Positions 8,236-18,181 of a DNA stretch of 64,000 nucleotides are shown here, in pieces (the stretch's first letter is position 1; the number at the start of each line of letters is the position of its first letter). Source of the stretch: Hymenobacter polaris (GTDB lineage Bacteria; Bacteroidota; Bacteroidia; Cytophagales; Hymenobacteraceae); assembly GCF_012927305.1 (NCBI RefSeq), contig NZ_JABBGH010000002.1, positions 930,001 to 994,000 on the forward strand, read 5' to 3'. The notes under the pieces are model-generated. The model saw only the letters and a list, made by a program, of their open reading frames with translations, did not search any database and had not been told where the DNA came from. Position numbers and translations under genes: made by a program.

Positions 8236-8832
8236 TTAAACTACCACCAGCCCGTACTTGTCGAGCAGGCCCGGCAGGCCGTCCAGCGCGAAGCGGGCGC
8301 CCGTTAGCACGTTGGCTTCGGGGTCGAGGCTGAAGCCGGTGGCGGTGGTAAAGTCGGCGCCCGCCAGCCGGGTGTTGTGGAAGACCGTGCCCGTAAGGTC
8401 GCAGCCGGCCAGCACCGCCTGGCTCAGGTCGGCGTTGGTGAAGTCGGCCTCTTGTAGCTGGCAGCGCTCGAAGCGGGTGCCCGCCAGCTTCTTGCCGCCG
8501 AAGGTGGCGTAGCGCAGCAGGCAGTCGTCGAAGTGCACGCCAAACAGCATGTCCTGGCACGCCCCGAAGCCTACGCCCAGCAGCCGACAGTCGGCAAAGG
8601 CCACGTTTTGCAGCGCCGCACCCCCTAGGCGGGCATTGCCCAGGTCGCAGCGCTCAAACAGGCAGTCCTCGAAGCGCAGCCCACCCAGGTTGGCCTCGCC
8701 CAGCGAGCAGCTCAGAAACCGCACCTGCTCAAACTCGCGCCCCAGCTCCAGCAGCTGCCGCGCATCCAGCCCAATGAGCGTCTGCTCGAAGCGGTCGGGC
8801 TTGCGCAGGGTAGGGGCGGGGCGGCGTTTCAT
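8236..8832 (-). CDS. Pentapeptide-repeat protein
   Basis: A 198-residue protein built from tandem A(D/N)Lxx-type pentapeptides: ANLGGLRFEDCLFERCDLGNARLGG and LQEADFTNADLSQAVLAGCDLTG show the repeating Leu/Phe core. The fold is a right-handed quadrilateral beta helix. Relatives range from Qnr/McbG DNA-mimics that protect gyrase to proteins of unknown role; nothing in the sequence picks one. It ends 51 bp upstream of the flavoprotein start, same strand, so the two may be cotranscribed. No signal peptide is seen, so it is probably cytoplasmic. Confidence 0.85.
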   Translation of the reverse strand: MKRRPAPTLRKPDRFEQTLIGLDARQLLELGREFEQVRFLSCSLGEANLGGLRFEDCLFERCDLGNARLGGAALQNVAFADCRLLGVGFGACQDMLFGVHFDDCLLRYATFGGKKLAGTRFERCQLQEADFTNADLSQAVLAGCDLTGTVFHNTRLAGADFTTATGFSLDPEANVLTGARFALDGLPGLLDKYGLVVV

Positions 8833-8836
8833 GAGA

Positions 8837-9007
8837 AGTTAAGAGGTAAAAGGTAAAAGGTAAGAGGTAAAAAAGGCGGTCATGCTGAACTTGCCGAAGC
8901 ATCTCTGCTGAATAATGTCGTGCGGTTAATTCTAACGGCGCGGTAGAGATGCTTCGGCAAGCTCAGCATGACCGCCTTTTTTACCTCTTACCTTTTACCT
9001 CTTAACT
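8837..9007. repeat. REP/MITE-like inverted repeat, copy 2, with extended purine-rich arms
   Basis: The core is the AGGCGGTCATGCTGA type, but the arms are extended on both sides by complementary GGTAAAAGG/AAGAGGTAA blocks, making a dyad of about 170 bp. It occupies the whole gap between lysA and the pentapeptide gene, both transcribed leftward. Confidence 0.85.
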
Positions 9008-9010
9008 CCC

Positions 9011-10222
9011 CTAGGCCACCTGCCCGGCCAACAGGTCCTCAAACGTCTGCCGCTTGCGGATGAGGCGCAGGCTGCCGTCCTCTTCCAGCAGTACCTCGGC
9101 GGGGCGCAGGCGCGAGTTGAAGCTGCTGCTCATCTCGAAGCCGTAGGCGCCGGCGTTGTGGAAGGCCAGCACGTCGCCCTCGCGCACCTCGGGCAGCAGG
9201 CGGTCCCAGGCGAAGGTGTCGGTTTCGCAGATGTTGCCCACCACCGTGTACAGGCGCTCGGGGCTGGCCGGGTGCGAGAGGTTGCTGATGTGGTGGTAGG
9301 CGTCGTACATCATCGGCCGGATGAGGTGGTTGAAGCCCGAGTTGACGCCCGCAAACACCGTGGCCGTGGTGTGCTTCACGGTGCTCACCTCCACCAGCAA
9401 GAAGCCGCACTCGCTCACCAGGTACTTGCCCGGCTCGAACCAGGCTTCCAGCGGCCGGCCGTATTCCACCTCAAAGTCCTGGAAGGCCGCCGCCACGCGC
9501 TCGCCCAGGCCGGCCACATCGGTTTCGGGGTCACCGGGCTTGTAGGGCACCTTGAAGCCCGAGCCCAGGTCCAGGAACTCCAGCTGCGGGAAGCGCCGGG
9601 CGGCGTCGAATAGAATATCTAACGCCCGCAAAAACACCTCTACGTCCTTAATCTCGGAGCCCGTGTGCATGTGCAGGCCGCGCACGTGCAGGCCGGTGCC
9701 CTTCACCACGCGCTCGAGGTGGCGCATTTGGTGAATGCTGACGCCGAACTTGCTGTCGATGTGGCCGGTCGAAATCTTGTAGTTGCCGCCCGCCTCGATG
9801 TGCGGGTTCAGGCGCACGCACACCGGGTAGCTGCCGCCAAACGTGGCCCCAAATTGCTCGAGCAGCGCGAGGTTGTCGATGTTGAGGTTCACGCCCAGTT
9901 CCTTGGCCTCCACCAGCTCACTGAAGGCCACGCTGTTGGGCGTAAACAGGATGTTTTCGGGCGCAAAGCCCGCGTGTAGCCCCAGGCGTACTTCGTTGAT
10001 GCTCACGCAGTCGAGGCCCGCGCCCTCGGCCAGCAGCACCCGCAGCACGGCCACGTTGGTAAGGGCCTTGCAGGCGTAAAAGAACCGCGTGGGGTGGCCG
10101 CTGAAAGCCGCCGTGAGCTTGTGGTACTGACGCCGGATGGTGGCGGCCTCATACACGTAGAGCGGGGTGCCAAACTGAGCGGCGGCGGCCAGCAGGGCCG
10201 TGGTAGGAAGCGAAGCAGACAT
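9011..10222 (-). CDS. lysA: Diaminopimelate decarboxylase
   Basis: A 403-residue fold type III PLP enzyme that converts meso-diaminopimelate to lysine, the last step of lysine synthesis. The PLP Lys52 lies in FFYACKALTN. The C-terminal half carries VGNICETDTFAWDR, which holds the active-site Cys and substrate carboxylate contacts, and AGAYGFEMSSSFNSR near the end. Length and motifs match the family. It is alone in its transcription unit, with a candidate -7 box upstream and inverted-repeat copy 2 just after the stop. Confidence 0.94.
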   Translation of the reverse strand: MSASLPTTALLAAAAQFGTPLYVYEAATIRRQYHKLTAAFSGHPTRFFYACKALTNVAVLRVLLAEGAGLDCVSINEVRLGLHAGFAPENILFTPNSVAFSELVEAKELGVNLNIDNLALLEQFGATFGGSYPVCVRLNPHIEAGGNYKISTGHIDSKFGVSIHQMRHLERVVKGTGLHVRGLHMHTGSEIKDVEVFLRALDILFDAARRFPQLEFLDLGSGFKVPYKPGDPETDVAGLGERVAAAFQDFEVEYGRPLEAWFEPGKYLVSECGFLLVEVSTVKHTTATVFAGVNSGFNHLIRPMMYDAYHHISNLSHPASPERLYTVVGNICETDTFAWDRLLPEVREGDVLAFHNAGAYGFEMSSSFNSRLRPAEVLLEEDGSLRLIRKRQTFEDLLAGQVA

Positions 10223-10260
10223 TACGAAACAGCAGAAAAACCGCGGCCAGGCCGCGCCCC

Positions 10261-10268
10261 CAAAGGTA
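10261..10268 (-). promoter_or_regulatory. Candidate -7 box of lysA
   Basis: On the minus strand this reads TACCTTTG, matching TAnnTTTG, about 40 bp upstream of the lysA ATG. A -33 element at the standard distance is not apparent. Confidence 0.35.
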
Positions 10269-10349
10269 CGCCGGCCCTAGGGGTAGTTGGCCGCGCCAAG
10301 CCCGCCGATATATTTACGGTGCTATCTTACCGTCCTGCTTTTCCCGAGA

Positions 10350-10922
10350 ATGAAAAAACTGGTTACCCTTGCCGGGCTGCTGGTCCTCAGCCTAGCCGCC
10401 CACGCCCAAGACGCGCCCGTGGCCACCACCACTGCCTCGCCTACGCCCTACCAGGTGCAGTACGACTCGTTGCAAGCCCGCGCGCGGCGGGTGCGCGCCT
10501 CGGCGGCCGCCCGCACCCAGCAGGTCAAAACCAATTTTTTAGCCTTGGGGGGCACGCGCCGGGTTATTATGAGCCTGGGCGTCCCGCGCGTGATACCGAC
10601 CAGCGTCGGCGAAACGCTGGTGCGCGAAGTGCGGATAAAGAAGGAAACCGTGAAGCACAAGCGGCACGGCGCCATCGTGCGCAAGGTGGTGTACTACGGC
10701 GGCAGCAAACCACGGCTCTACGAATACTACGAGGACGGGCAGCTAGTGCAGCTAGAGCTAAACGGCTACGCCCTGAACACGGGCAGCGGCAACAATACAT
10801 TCGTGACTATGCGCTGGCTGCGCGGCAACTACCTGACCGTAAGCCAACAAGCCAGCACAGGCGCCAGCCGGTACGCAACTCAGCGGCAAACCTTTAGCGA
10901 GCCCGCTATCATCGCGCAGTAG
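10350..10922 (+). CDS. Exported protein of unknown function
   Basis: From the ATG at 10350 the protein has 190 residues. It starts with a clear signal peptide, MKKLVTLAGLLVLSLAAHAQ, so it is exported to the periplasm or outer membrane. The mature part is basic in the middle (RIKKETVKHKRHGAIVRK) and has a KPRLYEYYEDGQLVQLELNG stretch that looks like a MORN-like or toxin-antidote-like beta hairpin, common in Bacteroidota exported proteins. I do not recognise a family. The frame is open to 10287 but the upstream codons are not signal-like. It ends 3 bp before the DinB gene, suggesting cotranscription. Confidence 0.7.
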   Translation: MKKLVTLAGLLVLSLAAHAQDAPVATTTASPTPYQVQYDSLQARARRVRASAAARTQQVKTNFLALGGTRRVIMSLGVPRVIPTSVGETLVREVRIKKETVKHKRHGAIVRKVVYYGGSKPRLYEYYEDGQLVQLELNGYALNTGSGNNTFVTMRWLRGNYLTVSQQASTGASRYATQRQTFSEPAIIAQ

Positions 10923-10925
10923 CCC

Positions 10926-11450
10926 ATGCCTCCCAACCCATCCCCGCTTCCCGAAGTGTGGCTGCGCGGTCCGCTGCCCGCGGTGCCGCCGCTGCTGCAA
11001 CCCGTAGCCCACGCCCTGCTGCAAGCCCGCGAGGAGTTGGCCGAGCACCTGGCTACTTTCCCGGCCGCCAAGCTGGCCGCGCGGCCCCTAGGGTTGGCGT
11101 CGGTGGGCTTCCACCTGCGCCACCTCACGGGCGTGCTCGACCGCACCTTTACCTACGCCCGCGGCGAGGCCCTAGGCCCCGCCCAGCTCGCCTACCTGGC
11201 CGCCGAGGAGCAGCCGCCCACCCACCCCGGCGCCGTGCAGGAGCTGCTGCAAGCCTTTAGCCAGCAGGTAGAGGCGGCGCTGGCCCAGCTCATCGCCACG
11301 CCCGAGGCCAGCCTACCCGAATGGCGCGGCGTGGGCCGGGCCCAGCTGCCCAGCACCGTGCTGGGCCTGCTCACCCACGCCGCCGAGCATACCATGCGCC
11401 ACGTGGGCCAGGTACTCGTAACGGCCCGGGTGGTAAGTGGTGAGCAATGA
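10926..11450 (+). CDS. DinB-family protein
   Basis: A 174-residue predicted four-helix bundle of the DinB/YfiT type. The likely metal ligands are visible: His in FHLRHLTGVLDRT near residue 61-65 and the pair in LTHAAEHTMRHVGQVL near the C-terminus (HxxxH). Members are thiol transferases or metalloenzymes of poorly known function, often stress-linked. It begins 3 bp after the exported protein. The last few codons (VVSGEQ) run into the inverted repeat at 11441-11500, so the natural C-terminus may have been altered by the repeat. Confidence 0.8.
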   Translation: MPPNPSPLPEVWLRGPLPAVPPLLQPVAHALLQAREELAEHLATFPAAKLAARPLGLASVGFHLRHLTGVLDRTFTYARGEALGPAQLAYLAAEEQPPTHPGAVQELLQAFSQQVEAALAQLIATPEASLPEWRGVGRAQLPSTVLGLLTHAAEHTMRHVGQVLVTARVVSGEQ

Positions 11451-11500
11451 GCAATGAACAGTGGGCAACTTTGCTCTTTGTTTATTGCTCATTGCTCATT
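11441..11500. repeat. Inverted repeat with TGAGCAATGAGCAATGA arms
   Basis: Left arm TGAGCAATGAGCAATGAAC pairs with a right arm ending ATTGCTCATTGCTCATT. It overlaps the end of the DinB gene and would encode the first 16 residues of the next gene if its 11454 ATG were used. It is unrelated in sequence to the GTCATGCTGAGC family. Confidence 0.75.
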
Positions 11501-11507
11501 ATTTCCC

Positions 11508-12323
11508 GTGTGGCGCTCAGTTGTTGACTCTTACTGGATAACTATCGCGTATCCGATTACCCTGCTGCTATCCGTGTACCTAGGCGCCGAGTTTGCGCGG
11601 CGGCGCTACCTGGCGCACGGCAAAACCTGGAAGTCGATTGGCGTGGAAGGTGGCATCTTCGGCATGTTCGGGCTGCTGCTCTCGTTTACGCTGGTGGCCT
11701 CGGGCAACGCTGTGAAGGCCCGCGACGGCATCGTGCATGCCGAAGCCAGCAGCATTGCCGACTTGCACCGCCAGGCCAAGCTCTACCCGCCCGAGCTGCG
11801 CGCCCTGGTAAACGGCTACCTGCTGCGCTCGCTGGCCGCGCAGCTGCGCCACCCCACCCCCGACCCCGCCGAGTGCCTGGGGCTGGTGCGCTACTCCGAG
11901 GCCCTAGGGCGCCGTTTCGATGCCGAGCTGCTGGCCTACCTGGCGCGCCAACCCACCCAGCAGGCTACCGGCCAGCAGGTGCTGGCCCTGGCCGCCACCA
12001 AAAACGCCAACTACCTGGCCCTGCTCTACACCTTCCGCGAGCGCACGCCCCGCACCATTCTGCTGGCCTTAGGGGTACTGTCGTGGGTGATGGGCTTCCT
12101 GATTGGGTTTATGAACCGCTTCTCGGAGCAGCCGAGCCCGCTGGTGCCGCTGGTGTACATCGTGACGGTGGCCGTGCTCGTCACCACCATCCGCGACCTC
12201 GACAACCCCGGCCGCGGCGTCGTCACGCCCGACTACGACGACCTGCGCCACGTGCACAGCCTGATACTAGGCGACGAGGCCGCGGCGCTGCCCGCCCGGC
12301 TGCCGCCGCTGCGGGCCATCTAA
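11508..12323 (+). CDS. Membrane protein, DUF4239-like (bestrophin-like)
   Basis: From GTG 11508 the protein has 271 residues. Transmembrane segments are predicted at about 8-25 (WITIAYPITLLLSVYLG), 45-65 (GIFGMFGLLLSFTLVASG), 180-200 (ILLALGVLSWVMGFLIGFM) and 208-228 (LVPLVYIVTVAVLVTTI). The central soluble part and the closing DNPGRGVVTP motif resemble DUF4239/bestrophin-like membrane proteins of unknown transport role. An ATG at 11454 would add 18 residues, nearly all encoded by the inverted repeat at 11441-11500, so I prefer the downstream GTG. Start and family are both moderately certain. Confidence 0.65.
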   Translation: MWRSVVDSYWITIAYPITLLLSVYLGAEFARRRYLAHGKTWKSIGVEGGIFGMFGLLLSFTLVASGNAVKARDGIVHAEASSIADLHRQAKLYPPELRALVNGYLLRSLAAQLRHPTPDPAECLGLVRYSEALGRRFDAELLAYLARQPTQQATGQQVLALAATKNANYLALLYTFRERTPRTILLALGVLSWVMGFLIGFMNRFSEQPSPLVPLVYIVTVAVLVTTIRDLDNPGRGVVTPDYDDLRHVHSLILGDEAAALPARLPPLRAI

Positions 12324-12376
12324 ACCGGCTGGCTTGCGTAAGCAGCGGGTGGCGGCCCGGCCGCCTAGCCCCCCCC

Positions 12377-12976
12377 ATGAACCAGCTGCTTCCCCTGGCG
12401 GCCGGCCTGGCCCTGCTGCTAGCCGGCCCCGCCGCCCTCGCCCAATCCTCTTCTTCCCCGCGCAAGCCCATGCAAACTCCCCAGTACCAGTCGCCCGACA
12501 AGGCCGTTGAGCACGGCAAAGCCCCCGGCCTCACCTACAAGCTGCTCAGCGAGCAGGGCGGCGTTAAAAACTACGTGCTCATCTTCGCCAAGGGCGACGA
12601 GGTGCTGAGCGGGCTCACCGACTTCGCGGCCGCCCAGGGCATGCAGGCGGCGCACTTCTCGGCCATCGGCGCGTTCTCGCACGTCACCACCGCCTGGTTC
12701 GACCCCCAGAAAAAGCAGTACCGCCTCAACCCCATCCAGGGCCCCGTGGAGTTGGTGTCGCTGCTCGGCGACGTGGCCCTGCAAGATGGCAAGCCCGCCG
12801 TGCACAGCCACTTGGCCGTGGGCCACCCCGATGGCCGCGTCGAGGGCGGCCACCTCATCGAAGCCCACGTGTTCCCGACGGTCGAGCTGTTTCTGACCGT
12901 GTACCCCACGCCACTCTACAAAAAGGCCGACCCCGAAACCGACCTGCACCTCATTGACCCCGCGGCCACCAAGTAG
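12377..12976 (+). CDS. Exported PPC (DUF296) domain protein
   Basis: A 199-residue protein with a signal peptide (about 1-22, ends ALAQ). The PPC fold covers about 55-180: YVLIFAKGDEVLSGLTDFA, AAHFSAIGAFSHVTTAWFD and the conserved HSHLAVGHPDGRVEGGHL, whose His residues can bind a metal. In plants the fold joins AT-hook proteins; bacterial versions are single-domain and of unknown function. An exported copy is common in Bacteroidota. It follows the membrane protein by 53 bp on the same strand. Confidence 0.85.
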   Translation: MNQLLPLAAGLALLLAGPAALAQSSSSPRKPMQTPQYQSPDKAVEHGKAPGLTYKLLSEQGGVKNYVLIFAKGDEVLSGLTDFAAAQGMQAAHFSAIGAFSHVTTAWFDPQKKQYRLNPIQGPVELVSLLGDVALQDGKPAVHSHLAVGHPDGRVEGGHLIEAHVFPTVELFLTVYPTPLYKKADPETDLHLIDPAATK

Positions 12977-13081
12977 CCGGGTTGGCGCCGGTACCAAGCC
13001 AATGTATCGTGGCCGCTGCGAACTGCTTTGAGGGTACCAGTGCGTTATTTAGCGGCTCATTCCTTTACTGCCGCTTTGCTC

Positions 13082-14104
13082 ATGGCCAACCGTCGCCGTT
13101 TCCTCTCGTCTTCCGCCGCCGGTCTAGCGCTGCTCGCCGTGCCGGCCGGCGCCGCGCGCGCCCAGCCGCCCCGCCCCAACGTGCGCGGCAAGGCGCTGGT
13201 CATCTCTACCTGGGATGAGGGCCTGGCCGCCAACCAGGATGCCTGGGAAATTCTGAAGAAAGGCGGCCCCGCCCTCGACGCCGTGGAGGCGGGCGTGCGC
13301 ATCACCGAAGACTCGCAGAACTGCTGCGTGGGCCTAGGGGCCAACCCCGACCGCGACGGCATCGTGACGCTCGACGCCTGCATCATGGACCACCAGTTTA
13401 ACTGCGGCAGCGTGGCGGCGCTCGAGCGCATCAAGCACCCCATCAGCGTGGCGCGGCGCGTGATGGAGAAGACGCCGCACGTGATGCTGGTGGGCGAGGG
13501 CGCCCAGCAGTTTGCCGTGGCCCAGGGCTTCCCGCTCGAGCCGCAGGTACTCAGCCCCGAGGCCGAAAAAAACTACCGCGAGTGGTTGAAAACCAGCGAG
13601 TACAAGTCGGTTATCAACATTGAGAACTCCGGTAATAAGCGAGTTGGCCCCGTGGGCGGCCCTCAAAACCACGACACCATTGCCATGCTAGCCCTCGATG
13701 CCCTAGGCAACCTCAGCGGCAGCTGCACCACCAGCGGCATGGGCTTTAAGATGCGCGGCCGCCTGGGCGACTCGCCCATTATCGGCGCGGGCTTATTCGT
13801 GGATAATGAGGTGGGTGCCGCCGCCGCCACCGGCCAGGGCGAGGACGTAATCCGCATGGCCGGCTCGCACACGGTAGTGGAGCTGATGCGCCAGGGCCTC
13901 GCCCCCAAGGCCGCCTGCCGCGCCGCTGTCGAGCGCATCGCCAAAATCAAAGGCGCCGCGGCCAAGGACATCCAGGTAGGCTTCATTGCCGTGAACAACC
14001 AAGGCCAGATTGGCGCCTTCGCGCTGCAAAAAGGCTTCAGCTACGCCGTGTGCAACGCGCAGAACCAGCGGCAGTTGCTGAAGTGCGAGTACTTGTTGCA
14101 GTGA
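13082..14104 (+). CDS. N(4)-(beta-N-acetylglucosaminyl)-L-asparaginase (glycosylasparaginase)
   Basis: From ATG 13082 the protein has 340 residues, starting with a twin-arginine-type signal (NRRRFLSSSAAGLALL, ending ARAQ). It belongs to the N-terminal nucleophile amidohydrolases: GGPQNHDTIAMLALD contains the HDT autocleavage site, so Thr199 becomes the N-terminal nucleophile of the beta chain. Glycosylasparaginases cleave the GlcNAc-Asn bond after deglycosylation of proteins. Periplasmic members are common in Bacteroidota that digest glycoproteins. Upstream in-frame codons to 13028 are not signal-like. It stops directly before the inverted repeat at 14107. Confidence 0.9.
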   Translation: MANRRRFLSSSAAGLALLAVPAGAARAQPPRPNVRGKALVISTWDEGLAANQDAWEILKKGGPALDAVEAGVRITEDSQNCCVGLGANPDRDGIVTLDACIMDHQFNCGSVAALERIKHPISVARRVMEKTPHVMLVGEGAQQFAVAQGFPLEPQVLSPEAEKNYREWLKTSEYKSVINIENSGNKRVGPVGGPQNHDTIAMLALDALGNLSGSCTTSGMGFKMRGRLGDSPIIGAGLFVDNEVGAAAATGQGEDVIRMAGSHTVVELMRQGLAPKAACRAAVERIAKIKGAAAKDIQVGFIAVNNQGQIGAFALQKGFSYAVCNAQNQRQLLKCEYLLQ

Positions 14105-14106
14105 TT

Positions 14107-14194
14107 AATGAGTAACGTTTAGTGGGTAGTGCTTGATACGCGACATGCTCGCAATGACAGGCGCCATTAAGCACTACCCACTAAACGTTACTCA

Positions 14195-14196
<2 letters not shown>
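14107..14196. repeat. Perfect 28-bp inverted repeat between convergent genes
   Basis: Arms at 14107-14134 and 14169-14196 are perfect complements (start AATGAGTAACGTTTAGTG), with a 34-nt loop. The dyad fills the gap between the glycosylasparaginase stop and the leftward oxidoreductase stop and could act as a two-way terminator. The sequence is unrelated to the other repeats here. Confidence 0.85.
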
Positions 14197-15298
<1,102 letters not shown>

Positions 15299-15368
15299 CT
15301 ACTACAGCTAACCCTGCCCATAGGTTGGCGCGTAAAGGCAGGCAGCTTTTTCACAAAAACCTAGCGTG

Positions 15369-16730
15369 ATGCTTCAAGAAAATTCCACTACGGCGCTGCT
15401 CGACGAGACCGCCCGCACAATTGCCTGCGCCACCTCGCGCCGCCAGTTTATCAACCACGCGGGCCGGGGCCTGCTGGCCGTGGGCGTGGCCGGCACCCTA
15501 GGGCCCATAGCCGCCACCCCGGCCGAAGCCGCCGACCTGGGTAGCGGCGACGCGGCCCTGCCGCCCACCGGTCCGCTCGACATTACGCTGCCGCCCCTAG
15601 AAGCGCCCACCGACCCCAAGGCCGGCCCCTTCCCCAACCCCGACGCGCCCGACCAGCGCGTGGGCTACGCCATTGTGGGCCTAGGGCACCTCACGCTGGC
15701 CGAGATTCTGCCCGGCTTCGGGCAGTGCAAGCACGCCAAGCCGGTGGCCCTGGTGAGCGGCAGCCCCGACAAGATGGCCAAGGCCGCCAAACAGTACGGC
15801 ATCAAGCCCAGCAACTGCTACAGCTACCAGGACTACGACAAGCTCAAGGACAACCCCGAGGTGCAGGTGATTTACATCGTACTGCCCAACTCGATGCACC
15901 ACGAGTACGTGCTGCGCGGGGCCCGGGCCGGCAAGCACATCCTCTGCGAGAAGCCCATGGCCAACTCGGTGAAGGAGTGCGAGGAGATGATAGCCGCCTG
16001 CCAAAAGGCCAACGTGAAGCTGATGATTGCCTACCGCATTCAGTACGAGCCGCTGAACCGCGAGGCCATGAAGCGGGTGCGTGCCAAGCAGTACGGCCAA
16101 ACCAAGCTCATCCAGATGATGGACTGCCAGAACCAAGCCCACGACAACCAGTGGCGCCACAAGAAGGCTCTGGCCGGCGGCGGCGCCCTGCCCGACATTG
16201 GCCTGTACTGCCTCAATACCACCCGCTTCCTGCTGGGCGAGGAGCCCGACGAGGTGTTTGCCTACACCTACAGCACGCCCGGCGACGACCGCTTCAAGGA
16301 AATCGAGGAAAACGTGAGCTTTACGCTGCGCTTCCCGAGCGGGGTCATCTCGCAGTGCCTGGCCGGCTACGGCTCGTTCAACAGCAAGAACTACATGGTG
16401 CACGCCGAAACCGGCACCATCAAGATGGACCCGGCCTTCCCCTACAAAGGCCTCAAGCAGGAGTTTGTGCACGCCCCCGAGGGCAAGCAGGTCATCGAGC
16501 AGCCCAGCAACCCCGGCAAGCAGCAGTTCGCGCTCGAAATGGACCACATGGCCCTGTGCGTGCGCCACAACCAGCAGCCCTACACCCCCGGCGAAGAAGG
16601 CCTGCAAGACCAGCGCATTATGGAAGCCATCTACAAGTCGGCCCGCGAAGGCAAGCCCGTGAAGCTGACCGCCGGCGTGGGCAAAACCGACGCCTTCCGC
16701 GGCACCCCCCCGCAGGACGACGCGGCCTAG
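15369..16730 (+). CDS. Gfo/Idh/MocA family oxidoreductase, twin-arginine exported
   Basis: A 453-residue protein starting at ATG 15369 (a GTG one codon upstream is also in frame). A Tat-type signal, SRRQFINHAGRGLLAVGVAG, starts near residue 23, indicating export in folded form with bound NADP, as in periplasmic glucose-fructose oxidoreductase. The Rossmann start is GYAIVGLGHLTLAEILPGF and the cofactor/catalytic motif is CEKPMA; NQWRHKKALAGGGALPDIG carries the active-site Lys/His region. The substrate is probably a sugar or sugar derivative. REP-like copy 3 follows the stop, and a glycoside hydrolase comes next. Confidence 0.88.
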   Translation: MLQENSTTALLDETARTIACATSRRQFINHAGRGLLAVGVAGTLGPIAATPAEAADLGSGDAALPPTGPLDITLPPLEAPTDPKAGPFPNPDAPDQRVGYAIVGLGHLTLAEILPGFGQCKHAKPVALVSGSPDKMAKAAKQYGIKPSNCYSYQDYDKLKDNPEVQVIYIVLPNSMHHEYVLRGARAGKHILCEKPMANSVKECEEMIAACQKANVKLMIAYRIQYEPLNREAMKRVRAKQYGQTKLIQMMDCQNQAHDNQWRHKKALAGGGALPDIGLYCLNTTRFLLGEEPDEVFAYTYSTPGDDRFKEIEENVSFTLRFPSGVISQCLAGYGSFNSKNYMVHAETGTIKMDPAFPYKGLKQEFVHAPEGKQVIEQPSNPGKQQFALEMDHMALCVRHNQQPYTPGEEGLQDQRIMEAIYKSAREGKPVKLTAGVGKTDAFRGTPPQDDAA

Positions 16731-16753
16731 GGGATAAGTAATAAGCGTAAGTA

Positions 16754-16849
16754 AAAGAACGTCATGCTGAGCGCAGCCGAAGCATCTCTACCGCGCCTTT
16801 CGGGTCGTTTGGTAGAGATGCTTCGGCTGCGCTCAGCATGACGTTCTTT
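16754..16849. repeat. REP/MITE-like inverted repeat, copy 3
   Basis: Arms start AAAGAACGTCATGCTGAGCG and pair through AGCATCTCTACC with a short loop rich in CG. It separates two rightward genes, so if it terminates transcription the glycoside hydrolase must have its own promoter. Confidence 0.85.
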
Positions 16850-16884
16850 GTTTATCATTCTCCACAAACCTCTTTCCCCACCCC

Positions 16885-18162
16885 ATGAAGCACCTCTTCC
16901 TGACCGCTACCCTAAGCCTGGCCCTTACCAGCGCCGCCCCCCCTAGGGCCGCCGCCCCCGTTAAGGTAACCGTGCGCCATACCGCGGCCGGCTACGAGCT
17001 GCTGCGCGGCGGCCAGCCCTACTTCGTGAAAGGCGCCGGCGGCAGCCAGTACCCCGAACGCATTGAGGCCTACGGCGGCAATTCCATCCGCACCTGGGGC
17101 ACGGGCGGCGCCGATAAGGTACTGGCCGACGCCAACCAGCATGGCCTGACGGTGATGCTGGGCCTCGACGTGGCCCGCGAGCGTCACGGCTTCGACTACA
17201 ACGACGCGGCGGCCGTGGCCGCGCAGCTGCAGCGCATTAAAGGCGAGGTGCTGAAGTACAAGGACAACCCCGCCGTGCTGCTGTGGGGCATTGGCAACGA
17301 GCTGAACCTCGACTACACCAACCCCAAGGTGTGGGACGCCGTGAATGACATCGCCCGGATGATTCACGAGGTGGACCCCAACCACCCCACCAGCACGGTG
17401 CTGGCCGGGGCCAGCAAAAAGGAAATCGAGTACGTGAAAACGCGCTGCCCGGCGGTAGACATCCTCAGCATCAACACCTACGCCGGCCTGGCCACCCTGC
17501 CCCAGCAAGTGCGCGACGCCAGCTGGACCGGCCCCTACCTCGTAACCGAGTGGGGCCCCACCGGCCACTGGGAGGGCCCGCAAACCCCCTGGAAAGCCTC
17601 GGTAGAAGAAACCAGTAGCCAGAAAGCCGCCGTGTACCGGAGCCGCTACGAGGCCTCGGTGAAGCAGGATAAGGCGCAGTGCCTGGGCTCCTACGTATTC
17701 CTGTGGGGCCAGAAGCAGGAGCGCACGCCCACCTGGTACGGCCTCTTTACGGAGCGGGGCGAGGAAACCGAGGTGATGGACGTGCTGCAATACGAGTGGA
17801 CCGGCCAGTGGCCCAAAAACCGCGCCCCGCACATCGCCAGCTTCACCCTAGGGGGCCAAACCGCCACCGAGGCCGTGACCCTCAAGCCTGGCCAAACCGC
17901 CCCCATCGTAGCTGCCATCACCGACCCCGATAAGGATAAGCTGACCTACCGCTACGAGCTGCTGCCCGAAAGCACCGACCTCAAGCAGGGCGGCGACCGC
18001 GAAAGCCGGCCCCAGGCCGTAGCCGGCGCCCTGCCCACCGGCGCCGGCGGGCAAACCACGCTCACCGCACCCGCCCAGCCCGGCGCCTACCGCCTGTTCG
18101 TGTATGGCGAGGACGGCCACGGCAACGTAGCCACGGGCAACATCCCGTTTCTGGTGCAGTAG
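16885..18162 (+). CDS. Exported glycoside hydrolase with GH2/clan A-type TIM barrel
   Basis: A 425-residue protein with a signal peptide (about 1-24). The barrel spans about 30-300. Clan GH-A landmarks are the acid/base Glu139 in WGIGNELN and the nucleophile Glu222 in YLVTEWGPTG. The C-terminal 110 residues look like an all-beta Ig/PKD-like domain (PIVAAITDPDKDKLTYRYELL). It probably cleaves beta-linked glycans in the periplasm or outside the cell; specificity cannot be read from the sequence. It lacks the N-terminal sugar-binding domains of full GH2 beta-galactosidases. Confidence 0.8.
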   Translation: MKHLFLTATLSLALTSAAPPRAAAPVKVTVRHTAAGYELLRGGQPYFVKGAGGSQYPERIEAYGGNSIRTWGTGGADKVLADANQHGLTVMLGLDVARERHGFDYNDAAAVAAQLQRIKGEVLKYKDNPAVLLWGIGNELNLDYTNPKVWDAVNDIARMIHEVDPNHPTSTVLAGASKKEIEYVKTRCPAVDILSINTYAGLATLPQQVRDASWTGPYLVTEWGPTGHWEGPQTPWKASVEETSSQKAAVYRSRYEASVKQDKAQCLGSYVFLWGQKQERTPTWYGLFTERGEETEVMDVLQYEWTGQWPKNRAPHIASFTLGGQTATEAVTLKPGQTAPIVAAITDPDKDKLTYRYELLPESTDLKQGGDRESRPQAVAGALPTGAGGQTTLTAPAQPGAYRLFVYGEDGHGNVATGNIPFLVQ

Positions 18163-18181
18163 GCCAGTAGCTTGGGCGCTA

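Noticed and set aside
15681..16607. 308-codon minus-strand frame opposite the Gfo/Idh/MocA gene
   Set aside because: Composition is Val/Leu/Gly/His-rich without domain signs; the plus-strand gene has a Tat signal and cofactor motifs.
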